This document shows positions 7,414 to 15,483 of a DNA stretch of 15,635 nucleotides, piece after piece. The notes under the pieces were generated by a model. It searched no databases and was not told where the DNA came from. It was given only the letters and a program-made list of their open reading frames with translations. The position numbers and the translations under genes are program-made. Source of the stretch: Prevotellaceae bacterium UBA1075 (lineage in GTDB: Bacteria > Bacteroidota > Bacteroidia > Bacteroidales > Bacteroidaceae); the NCBI GenBank assembly GCA_002316015.1, contig DCCS01000002.1, forward strand, positions 6,955-22,589, given 5' to 3'. Every line of letters starts with the position of its first letter. Position 1 is the first letter of the stretch.

Positions 7414-7823
7414 TACTCTTGGCCCTCCTCTGCCGGGGTCGATGCCACACGCTTGAAGTGGAGGCGGTCCTTACTGAGGGTCTTTCTAAATGCCGCGCTT
7501 GGGGTGAAGCGGCAGCGTACGCGCTTGATGTCGCTTGCCTTTACTTCTTCTCGGCTTGAGCGCGTTTGCTTGGCGGCGATGGTGGGTCGGAACGATCCGA
7601 GGTAGCCCAGGCGTACGGAGTGGCCTTGTGAGAGATGGCTTACGATGGAACTTTCGAGTGCGGTCACCACGGAGATGATATCGGGCACGGTGAGCATGCA
7701 GTACTTTTCGATTTCTTCAGCCACATCTTGGAGCGTGAGGGGAGAGGTTACGACGGCTACGGGGTAGTAGACGGGGCTTTCCATACGGGGGAACTTTGCT
7801 GAGCGAACTTTGTAATTAATCAT
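7413..7823 (-). CDS. HU-like (DNABII family) DNA-binding protein
   Basis: A 136-residue protein of the longer Bacteroidota HU-like type. Residues about 1-25 are a family-specific N-terminal extension (INYKVRSAKFPRMESPVYYP). Residues about 28-100 match the HU fold: helices LTLQDVAEEIEKYCMLTVPD and ISVVTALESSIVSHLSQ, then the strand motif VRLGYLGSFRPTI. Residues 100-130 (VRCRFTPSAAFRKTL, then DRLHFKRV) are the usual end of this family, with a short acidic tail. HU proteins bend and coat DNA, but these longer forms have not been assigned a clear job. It is first in an operon with the amidase. A promoter and a palindrome that could be an operator lie upstream, leaving a leader of about 125 bases. 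Confidence 0.85.
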   Translation of the reverse strand: MINYKVRSAKFPRMESPVYYPVAVVTSPLTLQDVAEEIEKYCMLTVPDIISVVTALESSIVSHLSQGHSVRLGYLGSFRPTIAAKQTRSSREEVKASDIKRVRCRFTPSAAFRKTLSKDRLHFKRVASTPAEEGQE

Positions 7824-7949
7824 GGTAGTAAAATGTTTTAAAATGGGTTAGTAATATAATGTATGAATGGTTGGTATGCGTTCGTGGAGTTTCACCGTCG
7901 TGAATGGGCTTCTCGAGCCTTGCTTGCGGCTTTCCTCCCGATTGCAATG

Positions 7950-7982
7950 CAAAGATACGACGTCGCACCCCTCTGCTCCAAA
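7950..7982 (-). promoter_or_regulatory. Promoter of the HU/amidase operon
   Basis: On the minus strand: TTTG at 7982-7979, 21 bp spacer, then TATCTTTG at 7957-7950. Both boxes fit the Bacteroidota consensus (TTTG, 19-21 bp, TAnnTTTG). It is the best-formed promoter in the window. Confidence 0.65.
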
Positions 7983-7985
7983 AAG

Positions 7986-8004
7986 AGTGAACAAACTGTT
8001 CACT
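7986..8004. promoter_or_regulatory. Palindrome beside the HU/amidase promoter, possible operator
   Basis: A perfect inverted repeat AGTGAACA, AAC, TGTTCACT lies four bases upstream of the -33 box. Flanking A- and T-runs extend its symmetry with a single one-base offset. Its size and place suit a site for a dimeric regulator, either activator or repressor. It could instead end a transcript coming from upstream, since T residues follow it on the plus strand, but no gene there needs it. Confidence 0.45.
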
Positions 8005-8052
8005 TTTTCTGCGTTTGCGCACGATTTTTGTGGTTTTTGGGGGGATTTTAGT

Positions 8053-8284
8053 TAGTTCTGTGGGGGGCAGCCTCTTTCATCCAGTTCTGTGGGCGACGCG
8101 TCTCGCGTCGGCATCAATATGAGAGAAGTATAAAGTAATACATACTTGCAGAATTCAGCCCCCCTACAGGTGCATTCATGCTCATGCCGCGGGACGCGTC
8201 GCTCTAAGTATCGGCTGAAAAGCCTCTTGCCCGCTCGATGCGCCGACGCGAGGACGCGTCGCCCACAGTATCGGCTGAAAAGCT
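8053..8284. repeat. Intergenic palindromic element C (degraded)
   Basis: Holds three GACGCGTC palindromes (8095, 8195, 8253) and the segment shared with element B. AT-rich end-like sequence (AAGTATAAAGTAATACAT) is found only inside, at about 8127-8144, so this copy seems rearranged or built from fragments. GTTCTGTGGG occurs twice near the left side (about 8055 and 8084), and AGTATCGGCTGAAAAGC appears as two copies near 8207 and 8268. To its right, 8285-8366 is AT-rich simple sequence with nothing recognised. Confidence 0.6.
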
Positions 8285-8366
8285 TCTATAATATAATAAG
8301 GTCATAAAGCCTCCCAGCCTGTCGGAGAGTGACTTTATAACCTTATAACCTTTAAACTTTTAAACT

Positions 8367-8391
8367 GCGCTGGGCGCTGTGCGCGCAGCGC
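8367..8391 (-). terminator. Hairpin after the permease gene, weak terminator
   Basis: On the minus strand a GC-rich hairpin (GCGCTG and CAGCGC, with two alternative pairings) begins inside the stop codon of the permease gene and is followed by AGTTTAAAAGTTT. The T-run is poor, so termination may be weak or the hairpin may only protect the mRNA end. Confidence 0.35.
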
Positions 8392-9632
8392 TACAGGAAC
8401 TTCCTGCTCAAATACTTCACCGGGTACCATACGGAGCTCCATCCCACCACGATCACCGTGACGAGTACGAGCAGCACGTCGGTGGCATGAATGCTCACGG
8501 GGTAAGCATTGATGATGAAGCTATCTGCCGAACCGCCGAGCTTCACCAGTCCAAACTCCATCTGGAGCCAGCAGAGCACAGCTCCAAGGGCGATGCCCAG
8601 CACGGCACCGAGCAACGTAATGAGTCGGCCCTCGCAGAGGAAGATGCGGAATACCATCTGCTCCGTTGCTCCGAGGTGGCGCAGCGTCATCACGTCCTGT
8701 CGCTTGTCGATGATCAGCATCGATACCGACCCTATGATGTTGAAGCAAGCCACCAAGAGTATGAATGTCAGGAAGAAGTAAGCCATCATCTTCTCGATGT
8801 TCATCACGTTGAACACCTCCTGCTGCTGTTCCAGCTGGTCCATCACGCGGAATTTCGTGCCTGCTACCTGCTGCATCCGCTTCTTCACCGCATCGAGGTC
8901 GGTCCCCGGGCGGAGACGAAGTTCCAGTCCTGTGACGCATCCCGGCTGTTCGAAGAGCGTCTGTGCAAACTGTAGGGAGGTGATCATATAGTTCTCGTCG
9001 TACTTCCGTTGGTTCACGTTGAAGCAAATCCCTGGCGAGGTCAGATCCTCCGCATTGAAGCTCTCTGCGGGGTTAGTAAGGTTCACCTTTTCGCCCCTTC
9101 GTGGAGCACAGATCTGTAGCGTACCGTAGTCTATTCCGCCCATTGTGGCAGCCAGTCCGATGCCCGGAATGCCATAGTTGAGCGTAGCGCGATGAAGTTC
9201 GTAGCGCCCTTTTCCGTAGAGAATCGAGCGAATGCCCGTCACGTGGTCGTACTGATCGTCCACGCCCTTGAGCACGATCACCGTGGGCCTTCCTTGGAAG
9301 AGAATCAGTGCATTGTCTTCCAGGCAGAAGCTTGCAGCCTCCACCTCCTTCATGCTTTTGATGCTCTGCAGTGCGGGGTCGTCCATGGGTGTGAGCTTCG
9401 TCTGTGCCGGTACCACTTCTATCTGTGGGTCGAAGGCCGTGTAGAGGCTCCCTATCAAGTCGCGAAAGCCATTGAACACGCTCAGCGTGACCAGCAGAGC
9501 CGCTGTGCCGAAAGTCACTCCAGCCACCGAGATGCCCGATATCACGTTGATAGCCCCCACGCGTTTGCGTGAGAAGAGATATCGTCGTGCCATGAATAGG
9601 GGCAACCTCAGCCTTTCCTTTAGGAAGTTCAT
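8391..9632 (-). CDS. Lipoprotein-releasing ABC transporter permease (LolC/LolE family)
   Basis: A 413-residue inner-membrane protein with the LolC/E layout: an N-terminal motif (FMARRYLFSRKRVGAINVIS), first membrane helix at about 27-52, a long periplasmic domain at about 55-278, then three helices at about 279-304, 334-354 and 382-404. The FtsX-type region contains the conserved DKRQDVMTLRHLGAT coupling stretch, close to the E. coli form. With the LolD ATPase, this family lifts lipoproteins off the inner membrane for transfer to LolA; in Bacteroidota one protein often replaces the LolC and LolE pair. LolD is not in the window. The ATG overlaps the rbfA stop (ATGA, 4 bp), so it is the second gene of that operon. 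I cannot tell LolC from LolE by sequence here, so no symbol is given. Confidence 0.88.
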   Translation of the reverse strand: MNFLKERLRLPLFMARRYLFSRKRVGAINVISGISVAGVTFGTAALLVTLSVFNGFRDLIGSLYTAFDPQIEVVPAQTKLTPMDDPALQSIKSMKEVEAASFCLEDNALILFQGRPTVIVLKGVDDQYDHVTGIRSILYGKGRYELHRATLNYGIPGIGLAATMGGIDYGTLQICAPRRGEKVNLTNPAESFNAEDLTSPGICFNVNQRKYDENYMITSLQFAQTLFEQPGCVTGLELRLRPGTDLDAVKKRMQQVAGTKFRVMDQLEQQQEVFNVMNIEKMMAYFFLTFILLVACFNIIGSVSMLIIDKRQDVMTLRHLGATEQMVFRIFLCEGRLITLLGAVLGIALGAVLCWLQMEFGLVKLGGSADSFIINAYPVSIHATDVLLVLVTVIVVGWSSVWYPVKYLSRKFL

Positions 9633-10006
9633 TCTGCAGCAGGTTTGTCGTCGTTGTCACCTTCGCCCTCGGTGCGCTTGAGCAGCGAGTCGATATGGTC
9701 GAGATAGTCGAGTGAGTCGTCGAGGAAGAACTTCAGTTCGGGGATGATTCTCAGCTGGTGGCGCACGCGCGTGCCCAGTTCGTAGCGCACTTGTCGAGCA
9801 TTGGCATTGATATTTTGCAGGATCTCTTGAGCCTTTTCTGAGGGGAATATGCTCAAGTAGCCGCGAGCGATGCTCAGATCGGGACTAATGCGTACGGCGC
9901 TCACGCTCACGAGCACACCATGAGTGCCCTGCGTCTGTCGCTGGAAGATGTCGCTCAGTTCTTTCTGAATGAGGCGAGATATTTTCTGTTGTCTTGTTGT
10001 TTCCAT
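9629..10006 (-). CDS. rbfA: Ribosome-binding factor A
   Basis: A 125-residue protein with the RbfA fold, a KH-like domain: an N-terminal helix (RQQKISRLIQKELSDIFQ), the strand VSVSAVRISPDLSIARGYLS with its conserved D-L in the middle, and a C-terminal part (ELGTRVRHQLRIIPELKFFLDDS) typical of the family. RbfA binds the 30S subunit and helps mature the 5' end of 16S rRNA, notably in the cold. The acidic tail (EGEGDNDDKPAAE) is variable in the family. It leads an operon with the LolC/E-type permease, a pairing I recall in other Bacteroidota. No TAnnTTTG box was found upstream; element D ends about 65 bp from its start codon. Confidence 0.93.
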   Translation of the reverse strand: METTRQQKISRLIQKELSDIFQRQTQGTHGVLVSVSAVRISPDLSIARGYLSIFPSEKAQEILQNINANARQVRYELGTRVRHQLRIIPELKFFLDDSLDYLDHIDSLLKRTEGEGDNDDKPAAE

Positions 10007-10071
10007 GAGTTTCTTATTTAATGTGATTGTGTGCTAATGTGTTGGGAGTAAGAGGGTGCTAAGAGGTGAGT

Positions 10072-10284
10072 TCATAGGCAGTGGGGGCGAAGCGTCTCGC
10101 TTCGGCTTGTCACGCGAGGCTCGATGCCGAAGCGGGGCAAAAGCATTCATTGCCTTTTGCGCTGGCATGGGGCATTGAGCCCCTCGCCACCGCGCCGAAG
10201 CGAGACGCTTCGCCCCCACTGCCTATGAGAACTTCTTGAGAAGCCTTTCTGCAAGAATGTAATACTTAATACTTAATACTTAAT
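10072..10284. repeat. Intergenic palindromic element D
   Basis: Perfect 35-bp inverted arms at 10072-10106 and 10194-10228, with GCGAAGCGTCTCGCTTCGGC at their core, enclose an 87-base loop that has its own hairpin (GGGGC, ATTGA, GCCCC). The block 10107-10227 is about 96% identical to 3111-3231 in element A. The right end (about 10249-10284) is the AT-rich AAGTATT-type end of elements A and B; the left AT-rich end is absent. It uses GAAGCGTCTCGCTTC in place of the GACGCGTC palindrome. It fills the gap between divergent rbfA and the RND gene, and its right end reaches within 10 bp of the RND start codon. Confidence 0.72.
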
Positions 10285-10292
10285 ACTTTTAA

Positions 10293-13200
10293 ATGATGAC
10301 ACTTGATAGATTTATAAACCGTCCGGTACTCTCTACCGTGATATCTATTGTGATTGTCATATTGGGTGTATTGGGTCTGACTTCGCTCCCAATCGTCCAA
10401 TACCCTGACATCGCACCACCTACTGTGCAGGTGAGCACCACTTATACCGGTGCTAATGCGCAGACCGTGTTGAACTCCGTGATTGCTCCGCTTGAAGAGC
10501 AAATCAATGGTGTAGAAAACATGGACTACATGACATCTACCGCTACCAATACCGGTGCCGCTACTATCCAGATCACCTTTAAGATGGGTACCGACCCTGA
10601 TATGGCTGCCGTGAACGTGCAGAACCGTGTGAGCCGCGTGCAGGGACTCCTGCCCTCAGAGGTCACCAAGATAGGTGTGACGACGACCAAGCGTCAGACC
10701 TCCTTCCTGCAGATTGACGCCCTGATAGACACCGAGGACAAGTACAGCGAGGACTTCATCGCCAACTACCTCGACATCAACGTCATCCCGCAACTCAAGC
10801 GCATCAAGGGCGTGGGCGATGTGATGGAGCTGGGCGGAACATACTCGCTCCGTATCTGGCTCAAGCCTGACGTGATGGCCCAGTACAACCTTGTCCCCAG
10901 TGACATTACCTACGCACTGGCCGAGCAGAACCTGGAGGCTCCCGCCGGACAGCTGGGCGAGAAGCCCGTCAACGGCAACCATGGTAAGGGCATCAGCAAT
11001 GTGTACCAGTACACGCTCAAATACACAGGACGCCTGGAGACTCTGGAACAGTACGAGAACATCGTGCTGCAGGCTCTGCCCGACGGGAATGTGCTGCGCC
11101 TGAAGGACGTGGCCGACGTGGAGCTGGGCGCCCAGTCCTACGCTTACCACGGCGAGGCCAACGGCCACCCTGCCACCTGCTTCATGTCATTCCAGGTGGC
11201 GGGAGCCAACGCCAAGGAGACCAACGACGCCATCAGCGCCAAGCTGAAGGAACTGAGCGAAGACCTGCCCTCCGGATTGAAGTTCATCGAGATGCAGAGT
11301 TCCAACGACTTCCTGCTGGCCTCCATCAGCAATGTGGAGGAGACCCTGGTGGTTGCCATCATCCTGGTGATACTGGTGGTGTACTTCTTCCTGCAGGACT
11401 TCCGGGCCACACTTATCCCCTCCATATCCATCATAGTGTCCCTGGTAGGAACCTTCGCCTGCATGTCGGCCGCAGGGTTCTCGCTCAACCTGCTCACCCT
11501 GTTTGCCCTCGTGCTGGCCATCGGTACGGTGGTGGATGACGCCATCGTGGTGGTGGAGGCCGTGCAGGCAAAGTTCGACGCCGGCTACACCAGCCCCTAC
11601 CTGGCCACCAAGGACGCCATGAGCGACGTGACCATGGCGGTGATATCGTGCACCTTCGTGTTCATGGCCGTGTTCATCCCCGTGTCCTTCACGGGCGGTA
11701 CCTCGGGCATCTTCTACACACAGTTCGGTGTCACCCTGGCCACATCCGTGGGCATCTCATGCGTGAGCGCCCTGGTGCTCTGCCCCGCCCTGTGCGCCAT
11801 GCTCATGCGTCCCGCGAGCGAGGAGCGTCGCAGGGGATTCTTCGGCGCCATAAACTACCGCACACGCCAGGCTTATGAGGCCAGCTATACAGTCATGATG
11901 GGCAAGTACACGTCCGCGTTGAGGCGTTGCGTGAACCGCAAGGTGCGCTTCCTCTCCTTTGTCTCGGTGGCTCTCTGCTTCGTGGGCATTGTGTTCTTTG
12001 CCAGCCATCTGAGCTCGGGGCTCGTGCCACAGGAGGACCAGGGCACCTGCATGATGGTGGTCAACGGAGTCCCCGGCAACAACCTGGCCACGACAAACGA
12101 GATCATGGACCGCGTGGAGAACATCATCAAGGACACCAAGGAAATCAGGGACTACCAGCGCGTGGCCGGCTACAGCTTCATGGCCGGGCAGGGTACCGCC
12201 TATGGCATGTTCATCCTCAAGCTGAAGCCCTGGGGCGAGCGCCGATATGGCTTCTGGTCATTGATTGACAACTTCAAGAGCACCAGCTCCGTTGTGAGCG
12301 GACTGCTCAACAAACGGCTGATGGAGGAGATTCCCGACGCGCAGTGCCTGGTCTTCGAGCCCGGCATGATTCCCGGCTATGGCATGGGCTCCATCGAGTT
12401 GAACCTGCAGGACACCAAGGGCGGCGACAAGGCGCAGTTCCTGGAATACACCAACAAGTTCCTGACAGCCATGAACCAGCACCCCGAGGTATCGCGCGCC
12501 ATGACCTCCTACGCCCGCAACTTCCCCCAGTACAAGGTGGAGGTGGACGCGGCCCAGTGCAAGCGCGCCGGCATCAGCCCCTCTGACGTGCTGGCCGCGC
12601 TGGGCAGCTACTGCGGAGGCTCGTATGTGAGCAACATGAACCAGTACGGCAAGGTGTACCGCGTGATGCTGCAGGCCCACGAGGCTACCCGCCTGACCAC
12701 CGAGGACCTCAACAACATGTTTGTGCGCAACGGCACGGAGATGGCTCCCCTGAGCCAGTTCGTGAAGCTGACCAAGATACTCGGCCCCGAGGTGGACACC
12801 CGGTTCAACCTGTTCAGCTCCATCACCTGCAACCTTGTTCCTGCGGCCGGCTACAGCAGCACCGATGTGATGAACATCGTGGAGGAGGAATTTGCCAAGG
12901 TGTTCCCCCGTGGCTACTCATTCGAGTACGGAGGCATGAGCCGAGAGGAGAACCAGACCAAGGACAGCATGGACACCTACCTTATCTATGGGGTGTGCGT
13001 GGTGCTCATCTTCCTCATCCTGTCCATGCTGTATGAGAGTTTCCTTATCCCGTTCTCGGTCATCCTGTCGGTGCCCGCCGGCATCATGGGCTCGTTTGCC
13101 TTCGCATGGCTGTGGAACCAGGGGTACAGCGCGCTTCCATTCCTGTTCATGGGAAAGATTGACAACAACATATACCTGCAGACGGCCATCATCATGCTGA

Positions 13201-13592
13201 TTGGCCTGCTGGCCAAGACCGCCATCCTGATTACCGAGTTTGCCCTGGAGCGCAGGCGGAAGGGCATGGGCATCGTGGAGGCCGCCTATGCGGCTGCCGA
13301 GGCACGACTGCGCCCCATCCTGATGACCGTGCTCACCATGGTGTTCGGAATGATTCCCCTGATGTTCGCCACAGGAGCGGGAGCCAACGGGAACCGCACC
13401 ATCGGCATCGGTGTAATCGGCGGACTGCTCGTCGGCACACTGGCCATCCTGTTCACGGTACCTGTCTTCTTCATCTTCTTCGAGTGGGTTCAGGAGAAGG
13501 TGCGTCCCGTAATGGTGGAGGAGGCTGACCAGCAGTTCGTCATGGAGAAGGAGCGCAGCGAGAGGCAGAAAGCCGAAGCCCAGAAAGATTAA
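10293..13592 (+). CDS. RND efflux pump permease (AcrB/HAE1 family)
   Basis: A 1,099-residue inner-membrane drug/proton antiporter, close to the 1,049 residues of E. coli AcrB plus a charged C-terminal tail. It has a first membrane helix at about 10-30, the family motif MGTDPDMAAVNVQNRV at about 99-114, the proton-relay pair Asp415-Asp416 in VVDDAIVVVE, and Lys975 in GLLAKTAILITEF, matching AcrB Asp407, Asp408 and Lys940. Both halves of the duplicated fold are complete. It would work as a trimer with a periplasmic adaptor and an outer-membrane factor; the factor gene follows after 19 bp, but no adaptor gene is near. The start could be either of two adjacent ATG codons. Third-position GC changes sharply near codon 110 (about 10,620), see findings. 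Substrates cannot be told from the sequence. Confidence 0.95.
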   Translation: MMTLDRFINRPVLSTVISIVIVILGVLGLTSLPIVQYPDIAPPTVQVSTTYTGANAQTVLNSVIAPLEEQINGVENMDYMTSTATNTGAATIQITFKMGTDPDMAAVNVQNRVSRVQGLLPSEVTKIGVTTTKRQTSFLQIDALIDTEDKYSEDFIANYLDINVIPQLKRIKGVGDVMELGGTYSLRIWLKPDVMAQYNLVPSDITYALAEQNLEAPAGQLGEKPVNGNHGKGISNVYQYTLKYTGRLETLEQYENIVLQALPDGNVLRLKDVADVELGAQSYAYHGEANGHPATCFMSFQVAGANAKETNDAISAKLKELSEDLPSGLKFIEMQSSNDFLLASISNVEETLVVAIILVILVVYFFLQDFRATLIPSISIIVSLVGTFACMSAAGFSLNLLTLFALVLAIGTVVDDAIVVVEAVQAKFDAGYTSPYLATKDAMSDVTMAVISCTFVFMAVFIPVSFTGGTSGIFYTQFGVTLATSVGISCVSALVLCPALCAMLMRPASEERRRGFFGAINYRTRQAYEASYTVMMGKYTSALRRCVNRKVRFLSFVSVALCFVGIVFFASHLSSGLVPQEDQGTCMMVVNGVPGNNLATTNEIMDRVENIIKDTKEIRDYQRVAGYSFMAGQGTAYGMFILKLKPWGERRYGFWSLIDNFKSTSSVVSGLLNKRLMEEIPDAQCLVFEPGMIPGYGMGSIELNLQDTKGGDKAQFLEYTNKFLTAMNQHPEVSRAMTSYARNFPQYKVEVDAAQCKRAGISPSDVLAALGSYCGGSYVSNMNQYGKVYRVMLQAHEATRLTTEDLNNMFVRNGTEMAPLSQFVKLTKILGPEVDTRFNLFSSITCNLVPAAGYSSTDVMNIVEEEFAKVFPRGYSFEYGGMSREENQTKDSMDTYLIYGVCVVLIFLILSMLYESFLIPFSVILSVPAGIMGSFAFAWLWNQGYSALPFLFMGKIDNNIYLQTAIIMLIGLLAKTAILITEFALERRRKGMGIVEAAYAAAEARLRPILMTVLTMVFGMIPLMFATGAGANGNRTIGIGVIGGLLVGTLAILFTVPVFFIFFEWVQEKVRPVMVEEADQQFVMEKERSERQKAEAQKD

Positions 13593-13611
13593 ACAACTCA
13601 CACATCAAGCA

Positions 13612-15024
13612 ATGAAAGCATACAAGATATTGGCTATCACCCTGGCAACTGCACTCCTTGGCAGTTGCGGGGTTTACAAGAGCTACGAGCGGCCGGCCTC
13701 CATCAGTGCCGACGGCATCTATGGCGATGCCCAGAGCGGTGACTCCACCGGGTTGGGCGACATCGAGTGGCGCCAGGTCTTCACCGACCCCACACTACAG
13801 GCACTCATCGAGAAGACGCTTGCCCAGAACACCAACATGAAGCAGACCGACCTGCGCATACAGGAGATGCAGAACAACCTCAAGGCTTCGCGTCTCGCCT
13901 TCGCGCCCAGTTTCGCGTTTGCTCCCAGCGGTACCATCAGTGGCATAGTGGACCCCTACAACCGCTCAGAGTACAAGGATGTCATGGGCAATGGCGCCAG
14001 CAAGACCTACTCGTTCCCCCTCACGATGAGCTGGCAGATAGACTGCTTCGCCTCGCTGCGCAATGCCAAGAAGAAGGCCGAGGTGGCACTGGAGAACCAG
14101 AAGTGGGTGCGCCAGAGCGTGAAGGCCTCCCTCATCGCCAATGTGGCCAACCTCTACTACTCCCTGGCCATGCTGGACGAGCAGTTGCGCATCGCCAAGG
14201 AAACCTCGGAGACGTGGAAGAAGAACGTGGAAATGACCAAGATGCTGTTCGAGGCCGGGCAGGCCAACCAGGCCTCAGTGGCAAGCACCGAGGCCAACTA
14301 CTGGTCCATCAGCGCCAATGTGCTGGACTTGGAGAACAACATCAAGCAGGTGGAGAACGCGCTGAGCACGCTGTGCGGTGAAAGGCCGTCGCACATCGAG
14401 CGGGGCACACTGGCCTCCTTCCGCACTCCCGGCGTGTGCACCACGGGATTACCGGTGGGATTGCTGAGCCGCCGTCCCGACGTGAAGCAGGCCGAACTTG
14501 CCCTCGCGAGCGCGTTCTACAACAAGAACATCGCCAAGGCGGCCTTCTACCCCAACCTGAACATCTCGGCGAGCGGACAGTATGCCAACAGCCTGGGAAC
14601 CATGGTGGTGAACCCGGGAGGCATCATCATGTCGGCAGTGGCCAGCCTCACCCAGCCTATCTTCCAGAACGGGAAACTCCGCGCGGCCTACAGGAACAGC
14701 AAGGCCGAGCTCGAGATTGCCACTCTGGGATTCCAGCAGACGCTGCTCGATGCGGGATCAGAGGTGAACAACGCCATGTCGGCCATTCACACCGCACAGG
14801 CAAAGAAGACCCACCTGGCCAAACAGGTGCAGAGCATGCAGGACGCCGTGGACGCGACACAGAAACTGTGGGACTTGACAAGCATCAACTATCTGCAGAT
14901 TCTGACCGCGCAGAGCAACCTGCTGAGCGCGCAGCTCACGCAAGTGGCCAACGACTACAGCATCATCTCCAACACCATCAACCTGTACCAGGCTCTGGGT
15001 GGAGGGACTGACCTGCAGAAGTAA
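13612..15024 (+). CDS. RND efflux outer-membrane factor (OprM/TolC-like lipoprotein)
   Basis: A 470-residue outer-membrane channel of the OprM/NodT type. The signal peptide ends in the lipobox LGSC with Cys20 lipidated, as in OprM. Two outer-membrane-efflux repeats follow, at about 55-245 and 275-465, rich in long Ala/Gln/Asn helices that form the periplasmic tunnel. Recognisable stretches are PTLQALIEKTLAQNTNMK, SWQIDCFASLRNAKKKAEVA, GLLSRRPDVKQAELAL and FYPNLNISASGQYANS. As a trimer it would carry substrate from the RND pump across the outer membrane. It starts 19 bp after the RND stop codon, so the two are cotranscribed, and a strong terminator follows. Codon choice is GC-rich like the 3' part of the RND gene. 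Confidence 0.95.
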   Translation: MKAYKILAITLATALLGSCGVYKSYERPASISADGIYGDAQSGDSTGLGDIEWRQVFTDPTLQALIEKTLAQNTNMKQTDLRIQEMQNNLKASRLAFAPSFAFAPSGTISGIVDPYNRSEYKDVMGNGASKTYSFPLTMSWQIDCFASLRNAKKKAEVALENQKWVRQSVKASLIANVANLYYSLAMLDEQLRIAKETSETWKKNVEMTKMLFEAGQANQASVASTEANYWSISANVLDLENNIKQVENALSTLCGERPSHIERGTLASFRTPGVCTTGLPVGLLSRRPDVKQAELALASAFYNKNIAKAAFYPNLNISASGQYANSLGTMVVNPGGIIMSAVASLTQPIFQNGKLRAAYRNSKAELEIATLGFQQTLLDAGSEVNNAMSAIHTAQAKKTHLAKQVQSMQDAVDATQKLWDLTSINYLQILTAQSNLLSAQLTQVANDYSIISNTINLYQALGGGTDLQK

Positions 15025-15047
15025 CACTCATTCTCATTCAACCGCGC

Positions 15048-15093
15048 GAGGAGGACGTGCCCTGGACCACAGCGGCACGCCCTCCTCCTTTTT
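15048..15093 (+). terminator. Rho-independent terminator of the efflux operon
   Basis: A 14-bp stem (GAGGAGGACGTGCC with its complement near 15074-15087, one A-C mismatch) with a loop of about 12 bases is followed by CTTTTT at 15088-15093. It lies 24 bp after the stop codon of the outer-membrane factor. Confidence 0.85.
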
Positions 15094-15356
15094 GCCCCAA
15101 TCCGCCCTGCCGACCCGCTCCCCGCCCACACAGCACCAAGGCATGTGCCTGCGGGAGTGTATGCCCATACCACCACGACGACCCCAAGTCCCGGAAGCCA
15201 GGCCATGGCGGCAATCCTGGGCCACACGGGCGGACGACCCCAAAAAGCGGGCAGAGGCGGGGCGCATGGCAAAGTCCTTTGTAACTTTGCATGGAATCCT
15301 GTTCGTGTAAGGCCACGCCACACATTACGGATTAAGGAAGCAAGCGCAAAAATCCG
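15094..15356. other. GC-rich intergenic stretch, no gene recognised
   Basis: I see no gene that I can support here. Overlapping frames stay open on both strands only because the DNA is GC-rich. One TAACTTTG at 15282-15289 fits the -7 consensus, but lacks a TTTG -33 partner and has no clear reading frame just after it. Confidence 0.5.
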
Positions 15357-15364
15357 TACCTTTG
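15357..15364 (+). promoter_or_regulatory. Probable -7 box upstream of the repeat-protein start
   Basis: TACCTTTG followed by CAGC fits the Bacteroidota -7 consensus. It would give a leader of roughly 110 bases before the ATG at 15484. No clear -33 box is present. Confidence 0.45.
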
Positions 15365-15483
15365 CAGCGGAAAGCCCTCCCGTGCCCGCATCTCGCCAGA
15401 GAGCCATACACAGCCAAGTGCCTCTGCGGCACAATCCGCACGCTGGCCCGTTGCAGGTGAGGGGAGCAAACGACTGTACAGAC

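Noticed and set aside
7816..8022. Minus-strand 68-codon frame upstream of the HU-like gene
   Set aside because: It spans the promoter and palindrome of the HU/amidase operon and has a composition unlike a protein.
10656..11168. Minus-strand open frames inside the RND gene (also 12258-12680 and 12918-13601)
   Set aside because: They are antisense to a complete, well-recognised RND gene with strong third-position GC, which keeps the opposite strand open.
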